In this document: piece by piece, positions 27,748 to 35,442 of the stretch
Position numbering within the stretch: position 1 is the first letter of the stretch
How the letters are laid out: the number at the start of each line of letters is the position of its first letter
Origin: Nitrospira sp.
GTDB taxonomy: Bacteria > Nitrospirota > Nitrospiria > Nitrospirales > Nitrospiraceae
Direction: 5' to 3'
NCBI GenBank assembly: GCA_029194725.1
Contig: JARFXQ010000006.1
Span: 163,926 to 227,925, forward strand
DNA: 64,000 nucleotides
Notes under the pieces: model-generated
Told to the model about the DNA's origin: nothing
Seen by the model: only the letters and a program-made list of their open reading frames with translations
The model's database searches: none
Position numbers and translations under genes: made by a program

Positions 27748-28710
27748 ATGGCACGTGAACTTAACGTTATCAACCACGGAGGCAGTGACGCCTGCACCTA
27801 TATGTGGGCCTGCGCCATCTGCGACGAGAACGAGCGGTGCCAAAAGGATAAGGAAGGCCATAGCCGATGGCTGGTCGCCAAACGCATGGAGCGCATCGAG
27901 CACAAAGTCCTCATCATGAGCAATAAAGGAGGTGTGGGGAAAACCACGTGCACGACGAACATCGCCGTGAGCCTTGCCCTCAAAGGATGGCATGTCGGTA
28001 TCTGTGACATGGATATTCACGGCCCCAACATTCCGAAAATGGTCGGTGCGGAAGGTCAGAAGCTGAAGATCAGCACCTCCGGGGGGATTATTCCATTTCA
28101 AGCGTACAATTTGAAGATTGCCTCGATGTCGTTTCTGCTGCAGAACTCGGATGACCCGATTATCTGGCGCGATGCCTATAAGTACGAGTTCATCAATCAG
28201 CTGCTCGGGGGTGTCGATTGGCAGGATTTGAATTTTCTCCTGATTGATCTCCCGCCGGGAACCGGGAATGAGTCGGTTACGACGATCGATCTGCTCGGCA
28301 CAGTGAGCGGTGCCGTGATTATCACGACGCCACAAGAAGTGGCGCTCCTGGATTCCAGAAAATCCGTCACGTTTTGCAAGGACAGCGAGGTGCCGATCGC
28401 CGGGATCGTTGAAAATATGAGCGGGCTCGAGTGTCCGCATTGTCATGCTCATATTGATGTATTCCGGAAGGGTGGCGGTGAAGCGTCTGCGCTAGACATG
28501 GGAGTCCCTTTTTTGGGGCGGATTCCGCTCGATCCGGACGTCGTCACACAGTCAGACGCGGGGGAACCGTTTGCGCTGTTCAACTCCGACACGCCGACGG
28601 CGGAAGCGTATCACCGGATTGCCAATCAGGTTGAAGCCTTCTGCAAAAAAGGCGCATCGCTGGTGAAAGTGGGGCGGACGGCCACGGGACTGCTGAAGGG
28701 AGGCAGCTAG
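27748..28710 (+). CDS. mrp: Mrp/NBP35-family Fe-S cluster carrier ATPase
   Basis: This 320-residue ParA-like P-loop ATPase carries or transfers Fe-S clusters. The deviant Walker A is SNKGGVGKTT (58-67). The C-terminal CPHC motif (GLECPHCHAH, about 230) binds a bridging cluster. The N-terminus holds four cysteines at 16, 22, 25 and 31 (C-x5-C-x2-C-x5-C), similar to the eukaryotic NBP35 N-terminal cluster site and absent from standard bacterial ApbC/Mrp. Its stop codon shares one base with the GTG of moeA. Confidence 0.9.
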   Translation: MARELNVINHGGSDACTYMWACAICDENERCQKDKEGHSRWLVAKRMERIEHKVLIMSNKGGVGKTTCTTNIAVSLALKGWHVGICDMDIHGPNIPKMVGAEGQKLKISTSGGIIPFQAYNLKIASMSFLLQNSDDPIIWRDAYKYEFINQLLGGVDWQDLNFLLIDLPPGTGNESVTTIDLLGTVSGAVIITTPQEVALLDSRKSVTFCKDSEVPIAGIVENMSGLECPHCHAHIDVFRKGGGEASALDMGVPFLGRIPLDPDVVTQSDAGEPFALFNSDTPTAEAYHRIANQVEAFCKKGASLVKVGRTATGLLKGGS

Positions 28711-30008
28711 TGAAAGCTGCGGATGCTATGACCGGATTGACCCAACTACACGATGCGCAAAAGATCGTACTCGATGCTGCACCGCTGTTGGGTCTTGAAA
28801 AAATCTCGATTTTGGACGCCTTGGGTCGTGTCCTGGGTGAAGACATCGTCGCTGAGCGAGATAATCCGCCGTGGGATAACTCAGCCATGGATGGGTTTGC
28901 GGTCAGATGGGAGGATATCAAGCAGGAGCAAGCCATTCAGAAGCCTGTCACTCTCTCGGTCATTGAGGATGTTCCCGCTGGTAGGATGCCATCAAAAGCA
29001 GTTGGTTCTGGTCAGGCCATCCGGATCATGACTGGGGCGTCAATTCCTAAAGGGGCTGATACAGTCCTGAAGGTCGAAGATACCGAACAAACACCTGATT
29101 CGGTCCGCGTGTTTAAGGCCGAACCGAAAGGAGCCAACATCAGACCACAGGGGGAGGATGTCAAGAAAGGGGACTGCATCATCGCCAAAGGGACCAGAAT
29201 CCGTCCCAGCGAGGCAGGGATGTTGGCGATACTCGCGAAGTCGTTCCTGTTCGCCTACCAGCGGCCGCGAGTGGCGATCCTTTCGACGGGTGATGAGTTG
29301 GCTGACTTGGACGAGCGGTTCAGCGAGGAGAAGATCATCAATTCGAACAGTTACGGGATTGCAGCGGCTGTGCAGGAAGCGGGGGGCATTCCGTTGTTGC
29401 TCGGCATCGCGAGTGATACGCCGACGGCCCTCAAAGAGAAGATCTCGCATGGGTTGAACGCCGACATGTTAGTGTTGTCCGGCGGGGTGTCGATGGGTGA
29501 TTATGATTTCACCAAAGCTGTGTTCCGTGAGCTCGGCGCCGAGATGAATTTTTGGAAACTCGCCATCCGACCAGGTCAGCCGTTGGCGTTCGGCAAGATT
29601 CAGGGGAAACTTGCCTTCGGCCTTCCAGGGAATCCAGTCTCGTCGATGGTGACCTTCGAGCAATTGGTGCGGCCGGCATTACTCAAAATGAGTGGGTGTC
29701 GGAGCTATGGACGTCCGGTGGTTCAGGCCATATTCCAGGAACGATTTTCCAAGCGGGCCGATCGGCGGCATTTCCTCCGCGGGATTCTCACGAGGGAAGA
29801 AGGTGTTTTCAAGGTCCGAACAACCGGAGACCAGGGTTCTGGTATTCTGACATCCATGGTGAAAGCGAATTGTCTTATCGATGTGCCGGTGCCGGTTGAG
29901 CGTCTGAATCCCGGCGACGAGGTAGCGGTTCAGTTACTGAACGGCGAAGCGTGGCTCACCTCGACTGAACATGGGAGTGCCGGCGGGCATCGGTCGTCCT
30001 GTTGCTAG
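28710..30008 (+). CDS. moeA: Molybdopterin molybdenumtransferase MoeA
   Basis: MoeA inserts molybdate into adenylated molybdopterin. The 432-residue protein shows DNPPWDNSAMDGFAVR (active-site loop), MTGASIPKGADTVLKVEDT, LSTGDELADLDE, LSGGVSMGDYDF and the GLPGNPVSSMVTFE signature near 310. GTG 28710 overlaps the mrp stop by one base. The gene is followed by a hairpin spacer and mobB. The neighbourhood (TatC, Mrp, MoeA, MobB) points to molybdoenzyme maturation. Confidence 0.95.
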   Translation: MKAADAMTGLTQLHDAQKIVLDAAPLLGLEKISILDALGRVLGEDIVAERDNPPWDNSAMDGFAVRWEDIKQEQAIQKPVTLSVIEDVPAGRMPSKAVGSGQAIRIMTGASIPKGADTVLKVEDTEQTPDSVRVFKAEPKGANIRPQGEDVKKGDCIIAKGTRIRPSEAGMLAILAKSFLFAYQRPRVAILSTGDELADLDERFSEEKIINSNSYGIAAAVQEAGGIPLLLGIASDTPTALKEKISHGLNADMLVLSGGVSMGDYDFTKAVFRELGAEMNFWKLAIRPGQPLAFGKIQGKLAFGLPGNPVSSMVTFEQLVRPALLKMSGCRSYGRPVVQAIFQERFSKRADRRHFLRGILTREEGVFKVRTTGDQGSGILTSMVKANCLIDVPVPVERLNPGDEVAVQLLNGEAWLTSTEHGSAGGHRSSCC

Positions 30009-30029
30009 AGAAGGAGTCACTGGCCACTG

Positions 30030-30091
30030 GTCATCGGTCATGTGGAGAAGCTCGCTCTCGCTTCCACGACCAATGACTATTGACCGATGAC
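30030..30091. repeat. Hairpin spacer between moeA and mobB
   Basis: GTCATCGGTCA (30030-30040) and TGACCGATGAC (30081-30091) are perfectly complementary over 11 bases. Inner GTGGAGAAG/CTTCCAC can extend the structure. Composition and placement resemble the hairpin at 26686. Confidence 0.5.
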
Positions 30092-30102
30092 ATAGAATCT
30101 TC

Positions 30103-30621
30103 ATGTCTACTCCGATCATCTCTTTTATCGGCCGGTCGAACAGCGGCAAAACAACTTTGATCGAACGCGTCATCCCCGAGTTGGTCAAGGCCGGATACCG
30201 TGTGGCGACGGTTAAACATGCCGGCCACGGGTTTGATCTTGATACGGAAGGGAAGGATAGTTGGCGTCATAAACGTGCCGGTGCCGGTACTGTTGTGGTG
30301 GTATCGAAGGGCAGCCTTGCGTTGTTTGCCGATGTCTCCGAACAGCTGAAGGTGGAGGAAGTTCGTGACCGTTTCTTGGATGCTTCCTACGATCTCATTA
30401 TCGCCGAAGGGTGGAAAAGCGAAGGGTATCCGAAGATCGTCATCGTTCGTGATCAGCCCGGTGAAATTGCCTACTCTTCCGACGGTCTTCTCGCGGTAGT
30501 CTCCGACAAGCCGCTCGATCTTCCTGTGCCTGTGCTGCATCTGGACGATGTGGCCGGGGTCGCCGACCTCTTGATCAAGCAGTTCCCTCTTAGACGCCGG
30601 GAGCATGAGCTGGAAGTCTAA
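30103..30621 (+). CDS. mobB: Molybdopterin-guanine dinucleotide biosynthesis adaptor MobB
   Basis: The 172-residue P-loop GTPase helps MobA form the guanine dinucleotide cofactor. It shows GRSNSGKTTLIERVIPEL (Walker A), KHAGHGFDLDTEGKDSWRH (the MobB-specific His/Asp-rich switch) and LIIAEGWKSEGYPKI (Walker B-like with Glu). Its 3' end overlaps the following cytochrome gene by 17 bases, which implies co-expression. MobA is not in the window. Confidence 0.95.
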   Translation: MSTPIISFIGRSNSGKTTLIERVIPELVKAGYRVATVKHAGHGFDLDTEGKDSWRHKRAGAGTVVVVSKGSLALFADVSEQLKVEEVRDRFLDASYDLIIAEGWKSEGYPKIVIVRDQPGEIAYSSDGLLAVVSDKPLDLPVPVLHLDDVAGVADLLIKQFPLRRREHELEV

Positions 30622-31315
30622 GGCCACGCTCGTGGTGAGCTTTGGTGCCGGAGCCTTGGCTCTGGCTGGAATTGCGATTCCACTCACGGATCAGCCGACA
30701 TTCTGCGCCGGATGCCACACCATCGCCCCTGCCTATGAGAGTTGGGCCAAATCTTCCCATAAGGAAGTCACCTGTGTCGCCTGCCATGTAAGGCCTGGGA
30801 TTCAGGGCTGGTTATCCGACAAAGTCTTGGCGGGAGCCAAAGATGCGACGATTTATGTATTTGGAACGCCGACCGATGCGTATAACCTCAAGGCAAGAGT
30901 GGATTCCGGAGTCTGTCTCGGTTGCCATCGTCATATCCTTCGTGTGTCTGAAACGGCGCCGCGCGATCTTCCGTCGCCGGTGAAAGAGGTGGGGTTGGTC
31001 ATGAGCCATGGCCGGCATATGGAGGCGTTCAGAGCCCGTGGACAGAATGAAGGATGTACGACCTGTCATTCCGGTGTCGTGCATGATGAACCCATCAAGG
31101 GTTATCCTATCGTCATTCCACGCGGACATGTATCGGCCGACGGCAAACCTTGGTACCCGCCTCATCCGGAAGGCTCTTACCTCCGCGCAAGGGCGCTCAG
31201 CGATTGTTTTCGCTGCCATGATGGGAAGACACAGTACGGCGGGAAAACGTTGGACCGCAAATGCGAGACCTGCCATATCCCGGAGAAGATCAGCGGCGCT
31301 TTGCTCTTCAACTAA
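30605..31315 (+). CDS. Six-haem NapC/NirT-like membrane cytochrome c
   Basis: A single N-terminal membrane anchor (LVVSFGAGALALAGIAIPL) is followed by six CXXCH sites: CAGCH, CVACH, CLGCH, CTTCH, CFRCH and CETCH. NapC/NrfH-type quinol dehydrogenases share the anchor and the first haem pair (FCAGCHTIAPAYESW), but usually have four haems. It should pass electrons between the membrane quinone pool and a periplasmic partner. The start overlaps mobB by 17 bases. The redox partner is not visible nearby, and the direction of electron flow is open. Confidence 0.85.
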   Translation: MSWKSKATLVVSFGAGALALAGIAIPLTDQPTFCAGCHTIAPAYESWAKSSHKEVTCVACHVRPGIQGWLSDKVLAGAKDATIYVFGTPTDAYNLKARVDSGVCLGCHRHILRVSETAPRDLPSPVKEVGLVMSHGRHMEAFRARGQNEGCTTCHSGVVHDEPIKGYPIVIPRGHVSADGKPWYPPHPEGSYLRARALSDCFRCHDGKTQYGGKTLDRKCETCHIPEKISGALLFN

Positions 31316-31330
31316 TCGTTCGTCAACCTG

Positions 31331-32074
31331 ATGTCTAGCCCAGTATTGAAAGCCTCGGATCTGACCAAGCGCTTCGGTGACTTTACGGCGGTCAATGGAG
31401 TGTCCTTTGAGATCAGACCGGGAGAAATCCTGGGGCTGTTGGGACCGAACGGAGCCGGGAAGACCACTACCATACAGATGTTGTTGGGACTCGTGACGCC
31501 TACGGCCGGCTCTATCCACATGTTCGATCTGGATCTCTCGACTCATCGTGAGGAAATTCTACAGCAGGTCAACTTTTCGTCTACCTACATCTCCATGCCC
31601 CAGTCGCTCACGGTCGAGGAGAATTTGTGGGTCGTTGCCCGGCTCTATGGAATTTCGGATATGGCTCGGCGCGTCAACGACATCGTCAAGAAGCTGGAGA
31701 TGGAGGAGTTCCGTGGCAAGGTGACCCGCAAACTGTCGTCGGGGCAGATGACGAGACTCACCTTGGCCAAAGCGTTTCTGACTGAACCGCGCATCCTCTT
31801 TCTTGACGAGCCGACGGCGAGTTTGGACCCCGATATCGCCGACAAGATCAGATCGTTGCTGAAAGAAGAGCGGCGGTCATCCGGGTTGAGCATTCTCTAC
31901 ACGTCGCATAACATGCGTGAAATGGAAGAAATGTCGGATCGTATCATATTTCTTCAGCGGGGACGCATCGTGGCGGAGGGCACGGCGCAAGACATTGTCG
32001 ACCGATTCGGGAAGGCGGATCTGGAGGAGGTATTCTTGAAGTTTGCACGGGAGCAGGGGCAGTCGTCATCGTGA
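31331..32074 (+). CDS. ABC transporter ATP-binding protein
   Basis: This is a 247-residue ATPase of the drug/polysaccharide exporter group (CcmA/NodI-like). Walker A is GPNGAGKTTT (about 41), signature LSSGQMTRL, Walker B ILFLDEPTASLDP and switch His in TSHNMREME. Phe/Thr-Tyr before the Q-loop region matches exporters acting with ABC-2 permeases. It overlaps the next gene by 4 bases and forms a three-gene unit with the permease at 32478. Confidence 0.9.
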   Translation: MSSPVLKASDLTKRFGDFTAVNGVSFEIRPGEILGLLGPNGAGKTTTIQMLLGLVTPTAGSIHMFDLDLSTHREEILQQVNFSSTYISMPQSLTVEENLWVVARLYGISDMARRVNDIVKKLEMEEFRGKVTRKLSSGQMTRLTLAKAFLTEPRILFLDEPTASLDPDIADKIRSLLKEERRSSGLSILYTSHNMREMEEMSDRIIFLQRGRIVAEGTAQDIVDRFGKADLEEVFLKFAREQGQSSS

Positions 32075-32481
32075 CAGACCTATTGATCGACGCGGTAGTT
32101 GGATTCCTTACAGGAGGGCTTGCGCTTAGTGCAGCCTGGGGTCTCTTCTGGTCGGTGATCAGCCTGGTCGGCCTGAGGAGAGACACTTGCGGCCGGCGTG
32201 TTCTCTTTATGAGTCTGGTTGGAGGATCTGTGCCGCTTGTCTTGGCAATCGTTCTTGTGTGGTGGATGGGTCATCTTGAACGTATGACGTCTGTGTTCGC
32301 AGCTGGGCTCATGGGGATGCCGACTGTATTGGTGGTCCTTTGGTTACGCCGGATGCCAGACGGTCAACGGGCGGGGACACACTTGGCTGCGGGGGTCCGG
32401 CACCTCATGGAGAACCTGCTTGGTGTACATCAGGGATGCGGGAACTGCCACGATGAACATGATGATAGGACGTGCCGATGA
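32071..32481 (+). CDS. Small membrane protein with a CXXCH-type tail
   Basis: I do not recognise this 136-residue protein. It has three or four hydrophobic helices (LLIDAVVGFLTGGLALSAAWG; MSLVGGSVPLVLAIVLVWWM; FAAGLMGMPTVLVVLWL). A C-terminal tail ends HQGCGNCHDEHDDRTCR and includes CGNCH plus further His, Asp and Cys. The tail could bind haem or a metal ion. It overlaps the ATPase gene by 4 bases and the permease gene by 4 bases, so it probably belongs to the transporter. Confidence 0.6.
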   Translation: MTDLLIDAVVGFLTGGLALSAAWGLFWSVISLVGLRRDTCGRRVLFMSLVGGSVPLVLAIVLVWWMGHLERMTSVFAAGLMGMPTVLVVLWLRRMPDGQRAGTHLAAGVRHLMENLLGVHQGCGNCHDEHDDRTCR

Positions 32482-33269
32482 AACTGCACCGCATCACGGC
32501 ATTGATCGTCAGGCATCTATACCTCTACCGGCGCAGTTTGCCCCGCATCATGGAAATTTTTTACTGGCCTTTCCTCGATCTCGTCATCTGGGGGTTCATC
32601 ACGCTCTACCTCGCCCGATATCAAAGCCAGGTCCCTGGATTCGTCACCTTTTTCTTGGGCGCGTTGATCCTCTGGGACATGCTGTTCCGAGCGCAACAGG
32701 GGATCACCATTTCCTTTCTCGAAGAGCTCTGGGCCCGTAACTTGATGAATCTGTTCGCCAGTCCGTTGAAACCGAGCGAGTTTCTGGCCGCCACGATGGC
32801 GATGAGCGTGATGAAGGTGACGATCGTCTCGATTGTCATGTCGGTTTGTGCCCTCCTGTTCTATTCATATAACATCCTGATCGTCGGGGCATGGCTGATG
32901 CCGTTTGTACTCAATTTGGTCATTACCGGCTGGATTATCGGCGTGTTTACGACCTCACTCATCATGAGGTTCGGACAAGAGGCTGAAGTCCTCGCCTGGA
33001 GCATGGTGTTTCTCTTCCAGCCGATCTCTTGTGTGTTCTACCCCATGGAAGTGTTGCCCACGTGGCTGCAGATGATCGCGATGGCGAATCCGGCGGCCCA
33101 TGTCTTTGAAGGCATGCGGACTGCCTTAGGTGCAGGCGCACCACCAATTGAGGACCTTGCCTGGGCGGTTGGCCTAAACGGGGCATTGCTCGTCGGCGTC
33201 GTCGCATGGTTCTATCGGACGGTCGCCTATTGTAAGGACCAAGGGCTCCTGGTTCGAGTCGGGGAGTAA
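32478..33269 (+). CDS. ABC-2 type permease
   Basis: The protein has about six membrane helices and the ABC-2 membrane fold, including EIFYWPFLDLVIWGF near the N-terminus and PISCVFYPMEVLPTWLQMIAMANPAAHVFEGMR near the end, the typical ABC-2 signature loop. ATG 32478 overlaps the previous stop (ATGA); a GTG 6 bases earlier is an alternative. The substrate is unknown. The cluster lies next to a cytochrome and cofactor genes, so a role in cofactor or haem-protein assembly is possible but unproven. Confidence 0.85.
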   Translation: MKLHRITALIVRHLYLYRRSLPRIMEIFYWPFLDLVIWGFITLYLARYQSQVPGFVTFFLGALILWDMLFRAQQGITISFLEELWARNLMNLFASPLKPSEFLAATMAMSVMKVTIVSIVMSVCALLFYSYNILIVGAWLMPFVLNLVITGWIIGVFTTSLIMRFGQEAEVLAWSMVFLFQPISCVFYPMEVLPTWLQMIAMANPAAHVFEGMRTALGAGAPPIEDLAWAVGLNGALLVGVVAWFYRTVAYCKDQGLLVRVGE

Positions 33270-33284
33270 GGTCGGGGAGTATGG

Positions 33285-33313
33285 TTGTAATTGCCGAATC
33301 CCTGTGCTAGTCT
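33285..33313 (+). promoter_or_regulatory. Promoter and long leader of the RRM protein gene
   Basis: TTGTAA at 33285-33290 and TAGTCT at 33308-33313 are 17 bases apart. They would give a leader of about 190 bases before the start at 33510. Long leaders are common on cold-shock-type RNA-binding protein genes. Confidence 0.4.
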
Positions 33314-33509
33314 AACTTCGGCTCGTGTCGCCCTGGGTCTCGGCGATGCCGAGTTTCTATTCAGAAGAGACCCGCAATGCCGATGTTGCCTTGTCCGGGA
33401 ATCTTGTCGGAAGTCAGACCTAAGTCGCTGCATCGATCGCGTCTTCGGCCCGCTCCTTCCCCGTTCCTCGTGTTCAAGACAATGTCATTATCTTAAAGGA
33501 GGAACCCCG

Positions 33510-33842
33510 ATGGGTTCGAAGATCTATGTCGGTGGGTTGCCCTATTCGGCGACCGAGCAGCAATTGAGTGACTTATTCGGAGCCCATGGCGCAGTGGCCT
33601 CGGCTCGGATCATCACGGATAAGTTCACCGGCCAATCCCGTGGATTCGGCTTCGTGGAAATGTCCTCGGACGCCGAAGCTCAAGCTGCAATCACGGCTCT
33701 CAACGGGTCGGATATGGGTGGGCGGACTTTGACAGTCAATGAAGCACGTCCTCAAGAACCGCGTACAGGCGGCGGGGGCCGTGGTGGATTCGGCGGTGGC
33801 GGCGGTCGGAGCGGAGGCGGTGGAAAGCGCGATCGCTGGTAA
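33510..33842 (+). CDS. RRM-domain RNA-binding protein
   Basis: This 110-residue protein has one RNA recognition motif with RNP2 KIYVGGLPYS and RNP1 RGFGFVEM. It is followed by a Gly/Arg-rich tail (GGGGRGGFGGGGG...) that adds non-specific RNA binding. Similar proteins occur in cyanobacteria, Nitrospira and other groups and are linked to cold shock or RNA chaperoning. A strong AAAGGAGG site is 7 bases before the ATG. The same frame is open further upstream to 33291, but that extension is not protein-like. It is followed by a terminator. Confidence 0.92.
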   Translation: MGSKIYVGGLPYSATEQQLSDLFGAHGAVASARIITDKFTGQSRGFGFVEMSSDAEAQAAITALNGSDMGGRTLTVNEARPQEPRTGGGGRGGFGGGGGRSGGGGKRDRW

Positions 33843-33868
33843 TTGATCGGTCAGTATGGAGCACACTG

Positions 33869-33909
33869 AAGGGGTTGCCACGGAAAGTGGCAGCCCCTTC
33901 TTTCTTTGT
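33869..33909 (+). terminator. Rho-independent terminator after the RRM gene
   Basis: GAAGGGG-T-TGCCAC, loop GGAAA, GTGGCA-G-CCCCTTC (33869-33901) forms a 14-bp stem with one T-G pair, then TTTCTTTG. Confidence 0.85.
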
Positions 33910-33980
33910 GACCTGGACGGGGGGGATAATAGACCGAGATCGATAGCCGGCATGATTCATCCGAAGGGCCGTGAAGAAGC

Positions 33981-34643
33981 ATGAGCGTTTTGCAATCGAC
34001 AAGAGGACTGGCTGAGTTATCCTCCTTCTCATTTCAGAGAAACCCGCTGTTGGTTCTGGAGGACTTTTGGTCGCCCGACGAGCGACGGTTCTTTCGGGAG
34101 AAGATGAACCAGGCGCCTTGGAAAAGCCTTTCGGATCTACCGAACGCTCGAGAAGACTTTCCGAATTCCGGAAACTGGGCAAAGGCTGAAATCGGCTCGG
34201 CAGAGGGACAGCGATTTCTGTCGCGACTACAGCTGCCCTGCATTCGAGATTACATCGAGTCTTTCCCCAATATCATCGGACGTCACCTGGGATTCAACTA
34301 CTATTCCTATTCAGCGGGGGACTGCCTCTTGACCCATGACGATACGGATCAAGGCCGGCTGGTGGGAGGCCGCCCGGCGTTGCAGCGTAGAATCGCCATC
34401 GTCACCTATTTTCATGAGGAATGGCAGCCTGATTGGGGTGGGGAATTAATCATCTATGAGCGGCGGGCAGATCGGGATGGAGGGCCTATTAATCTTACGC
34501 CGACCCACTGTATCCAACCTCGTCCAGGATCGCTGGTCATGTTTACGGTCCCTCGATTCCATCGGGTCTGCCGAGTGGATCCCACTGCCGGCCAGCATCG
34601 GCGGTTATCGATCGCAGGATGGTTCATGACGGAGCATGCATAG
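33981..34643 (+). CDS. 2-oxoglutarate/Fe(II)-dependent oxygenase (P4H-like)
   Basis: The 220-residue protein matches the prolyl-4-hydroxylase superfamily. The iron triad is probably His-x-Asp in LLTHDDTD (about 118-120) and His in VPRFHRVCRV (about 194). An Arg eleven residues further on (HRRLSIAGW) binds 2-oxoglutarate. DWGGELIIYERRA is the conserved strand between them. The substrate may be a protein or small molecule and is not deducible. It is monocistronic, convergent with the response regulator gene. Confidence 0.82.
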   Translation: MSVLQSTRGLAELSSFSFQRNPLLVLEDFWSPDERRFFREKMNQAPWKSLSDLPNAREDFPNSGNWAKAEIGSAEGQRFLSRLQLPCIRDYIESFPNIIGRHLGFNYYSYSAGDCLLTHDDTDQGRLVGGRPALQRRIAIVTYFHEEWQPDWGGELIIYERRADRDGGPINLTPTHCIQPRPGSLVMFTVPRFHRVCRVDPTAGQHRRLSIAGWFMTEHA

Positions 34644-34680
34644 CAGATGAGCAAGTAAGTGGGGATGAGGGGTACCAGGT

Positions 34681-35184
34681 TCAACCGAACCAGTCTGTGT
34701 CGTTGGCCGCGCGGCCACGCTGTTCCACTGCGAGGGTCGGCGCCGGTTGTGCGAGTACGTTTTTCACGAGGGCGATCAGACGGTCACGCTCGAAGGGCTT
34801 CGCTAGGAACGGGAGTGTCCCCCGCCTGATCCCATGGCTGTTCAGTTCTTTATCAGGATTCCCCGACATTAAGATGATGTGGAGACCGCTCCGGATCATG
34901 GTCGCGCGGACCGCCAGCTCATGACCGTTGACGTGCGGGAATTGGTTGGAGGATGCGGCCAGCTGAAAGCCCGGTGGAGGCAAGACCAAGTCCGTGAGCA
35001 ATAGATCGATCGGTCCTTCATGCTGCGTACAGATCTTGAGAGCTTCGGAGCTATCGCCGGCCTCGAGCACAGCAAACCCGGCTCCTTCAAGCAACGCTTT
35101 GCAAAGTCTGAGGATCGACGATTCGTCATCTACGACGAGAATGGTCGGCGAAACCTCTGATGATCGATCCCTCTGCTCTGTCAT
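34681..35184 (-). CDS. Response regulator receiver-domain protein with a loop insert
   Basis: The protein has 167 residues and one CheY-like domain. The acidic pocket is Asp19/Asp20, the phosphorylation site is Asp65 in LLLTDLVLP, and the switch Ser107 and Lys129 (AKPF) are present. After Asp65 there is an insert of about 16 residues (PPGFQLAASSNQFPHV) before the usual NGHEL helix. No output domain is fused and no kinase gene is adjacent. It is probably a stand-alone phospho-relay or phosphatase target. Confidence 0.85.
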   Translation of the reverse strand: MTEQRDRSSEVSPTILVVDDESSILRLCKALLEGAGFAVLEAGDSSEALKICTQHEGPIDLLLTDLVLPPPGFQLAASSNQFPHVNGHELAVRATMIRSGLHIILMSGNPDKELNSHGIRRGTLPFLAKPFERDRLIALVKNVLAQPAPTLAVEQRGRAANDTDWFG

Positions 35185-35308
35185 GTGGGTGCTCCCGGTC
35201 CCATCATAGTGCTGAACATGTCACAGGGCGAGAAAAACTTCCATTTCTGTTCGCCACGAGTATCAGCGTCACAATAATCGATCTCACATTGCGCTTCTCC
35301 CTAAGAAA

Positions 35309-35442
35309 TTAAATCGCGACGTAGATTGAAAAGAGAGCTAATCCAACCTCTACAGCTAGCTTAAGAACAAGGGCCGTGCTGTCATCGTAATGTGGAAGAC
35401 TGGAGAACATGACGATGAGCGCAATCAGGGAAGTTGTCAATA
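35309..35442 (-). pseudogene. 3' part of a small membrane gene cut by the IS256-type element
   Basis: The minus strand reads LTTSLIALIVMFSSLPHYDD and STALVLKLAVEVGLALFSIYVAI up to TAA at 35309, two hydrophobic stretches. At 35442 it meets the insertion sequence. Its likely 5' half lies at 36838-36990 across the element, but the halves are in different frames and a TGA lies in the 5' part, so the gene was already decayed or has decayed since. Confidence 0.45.
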
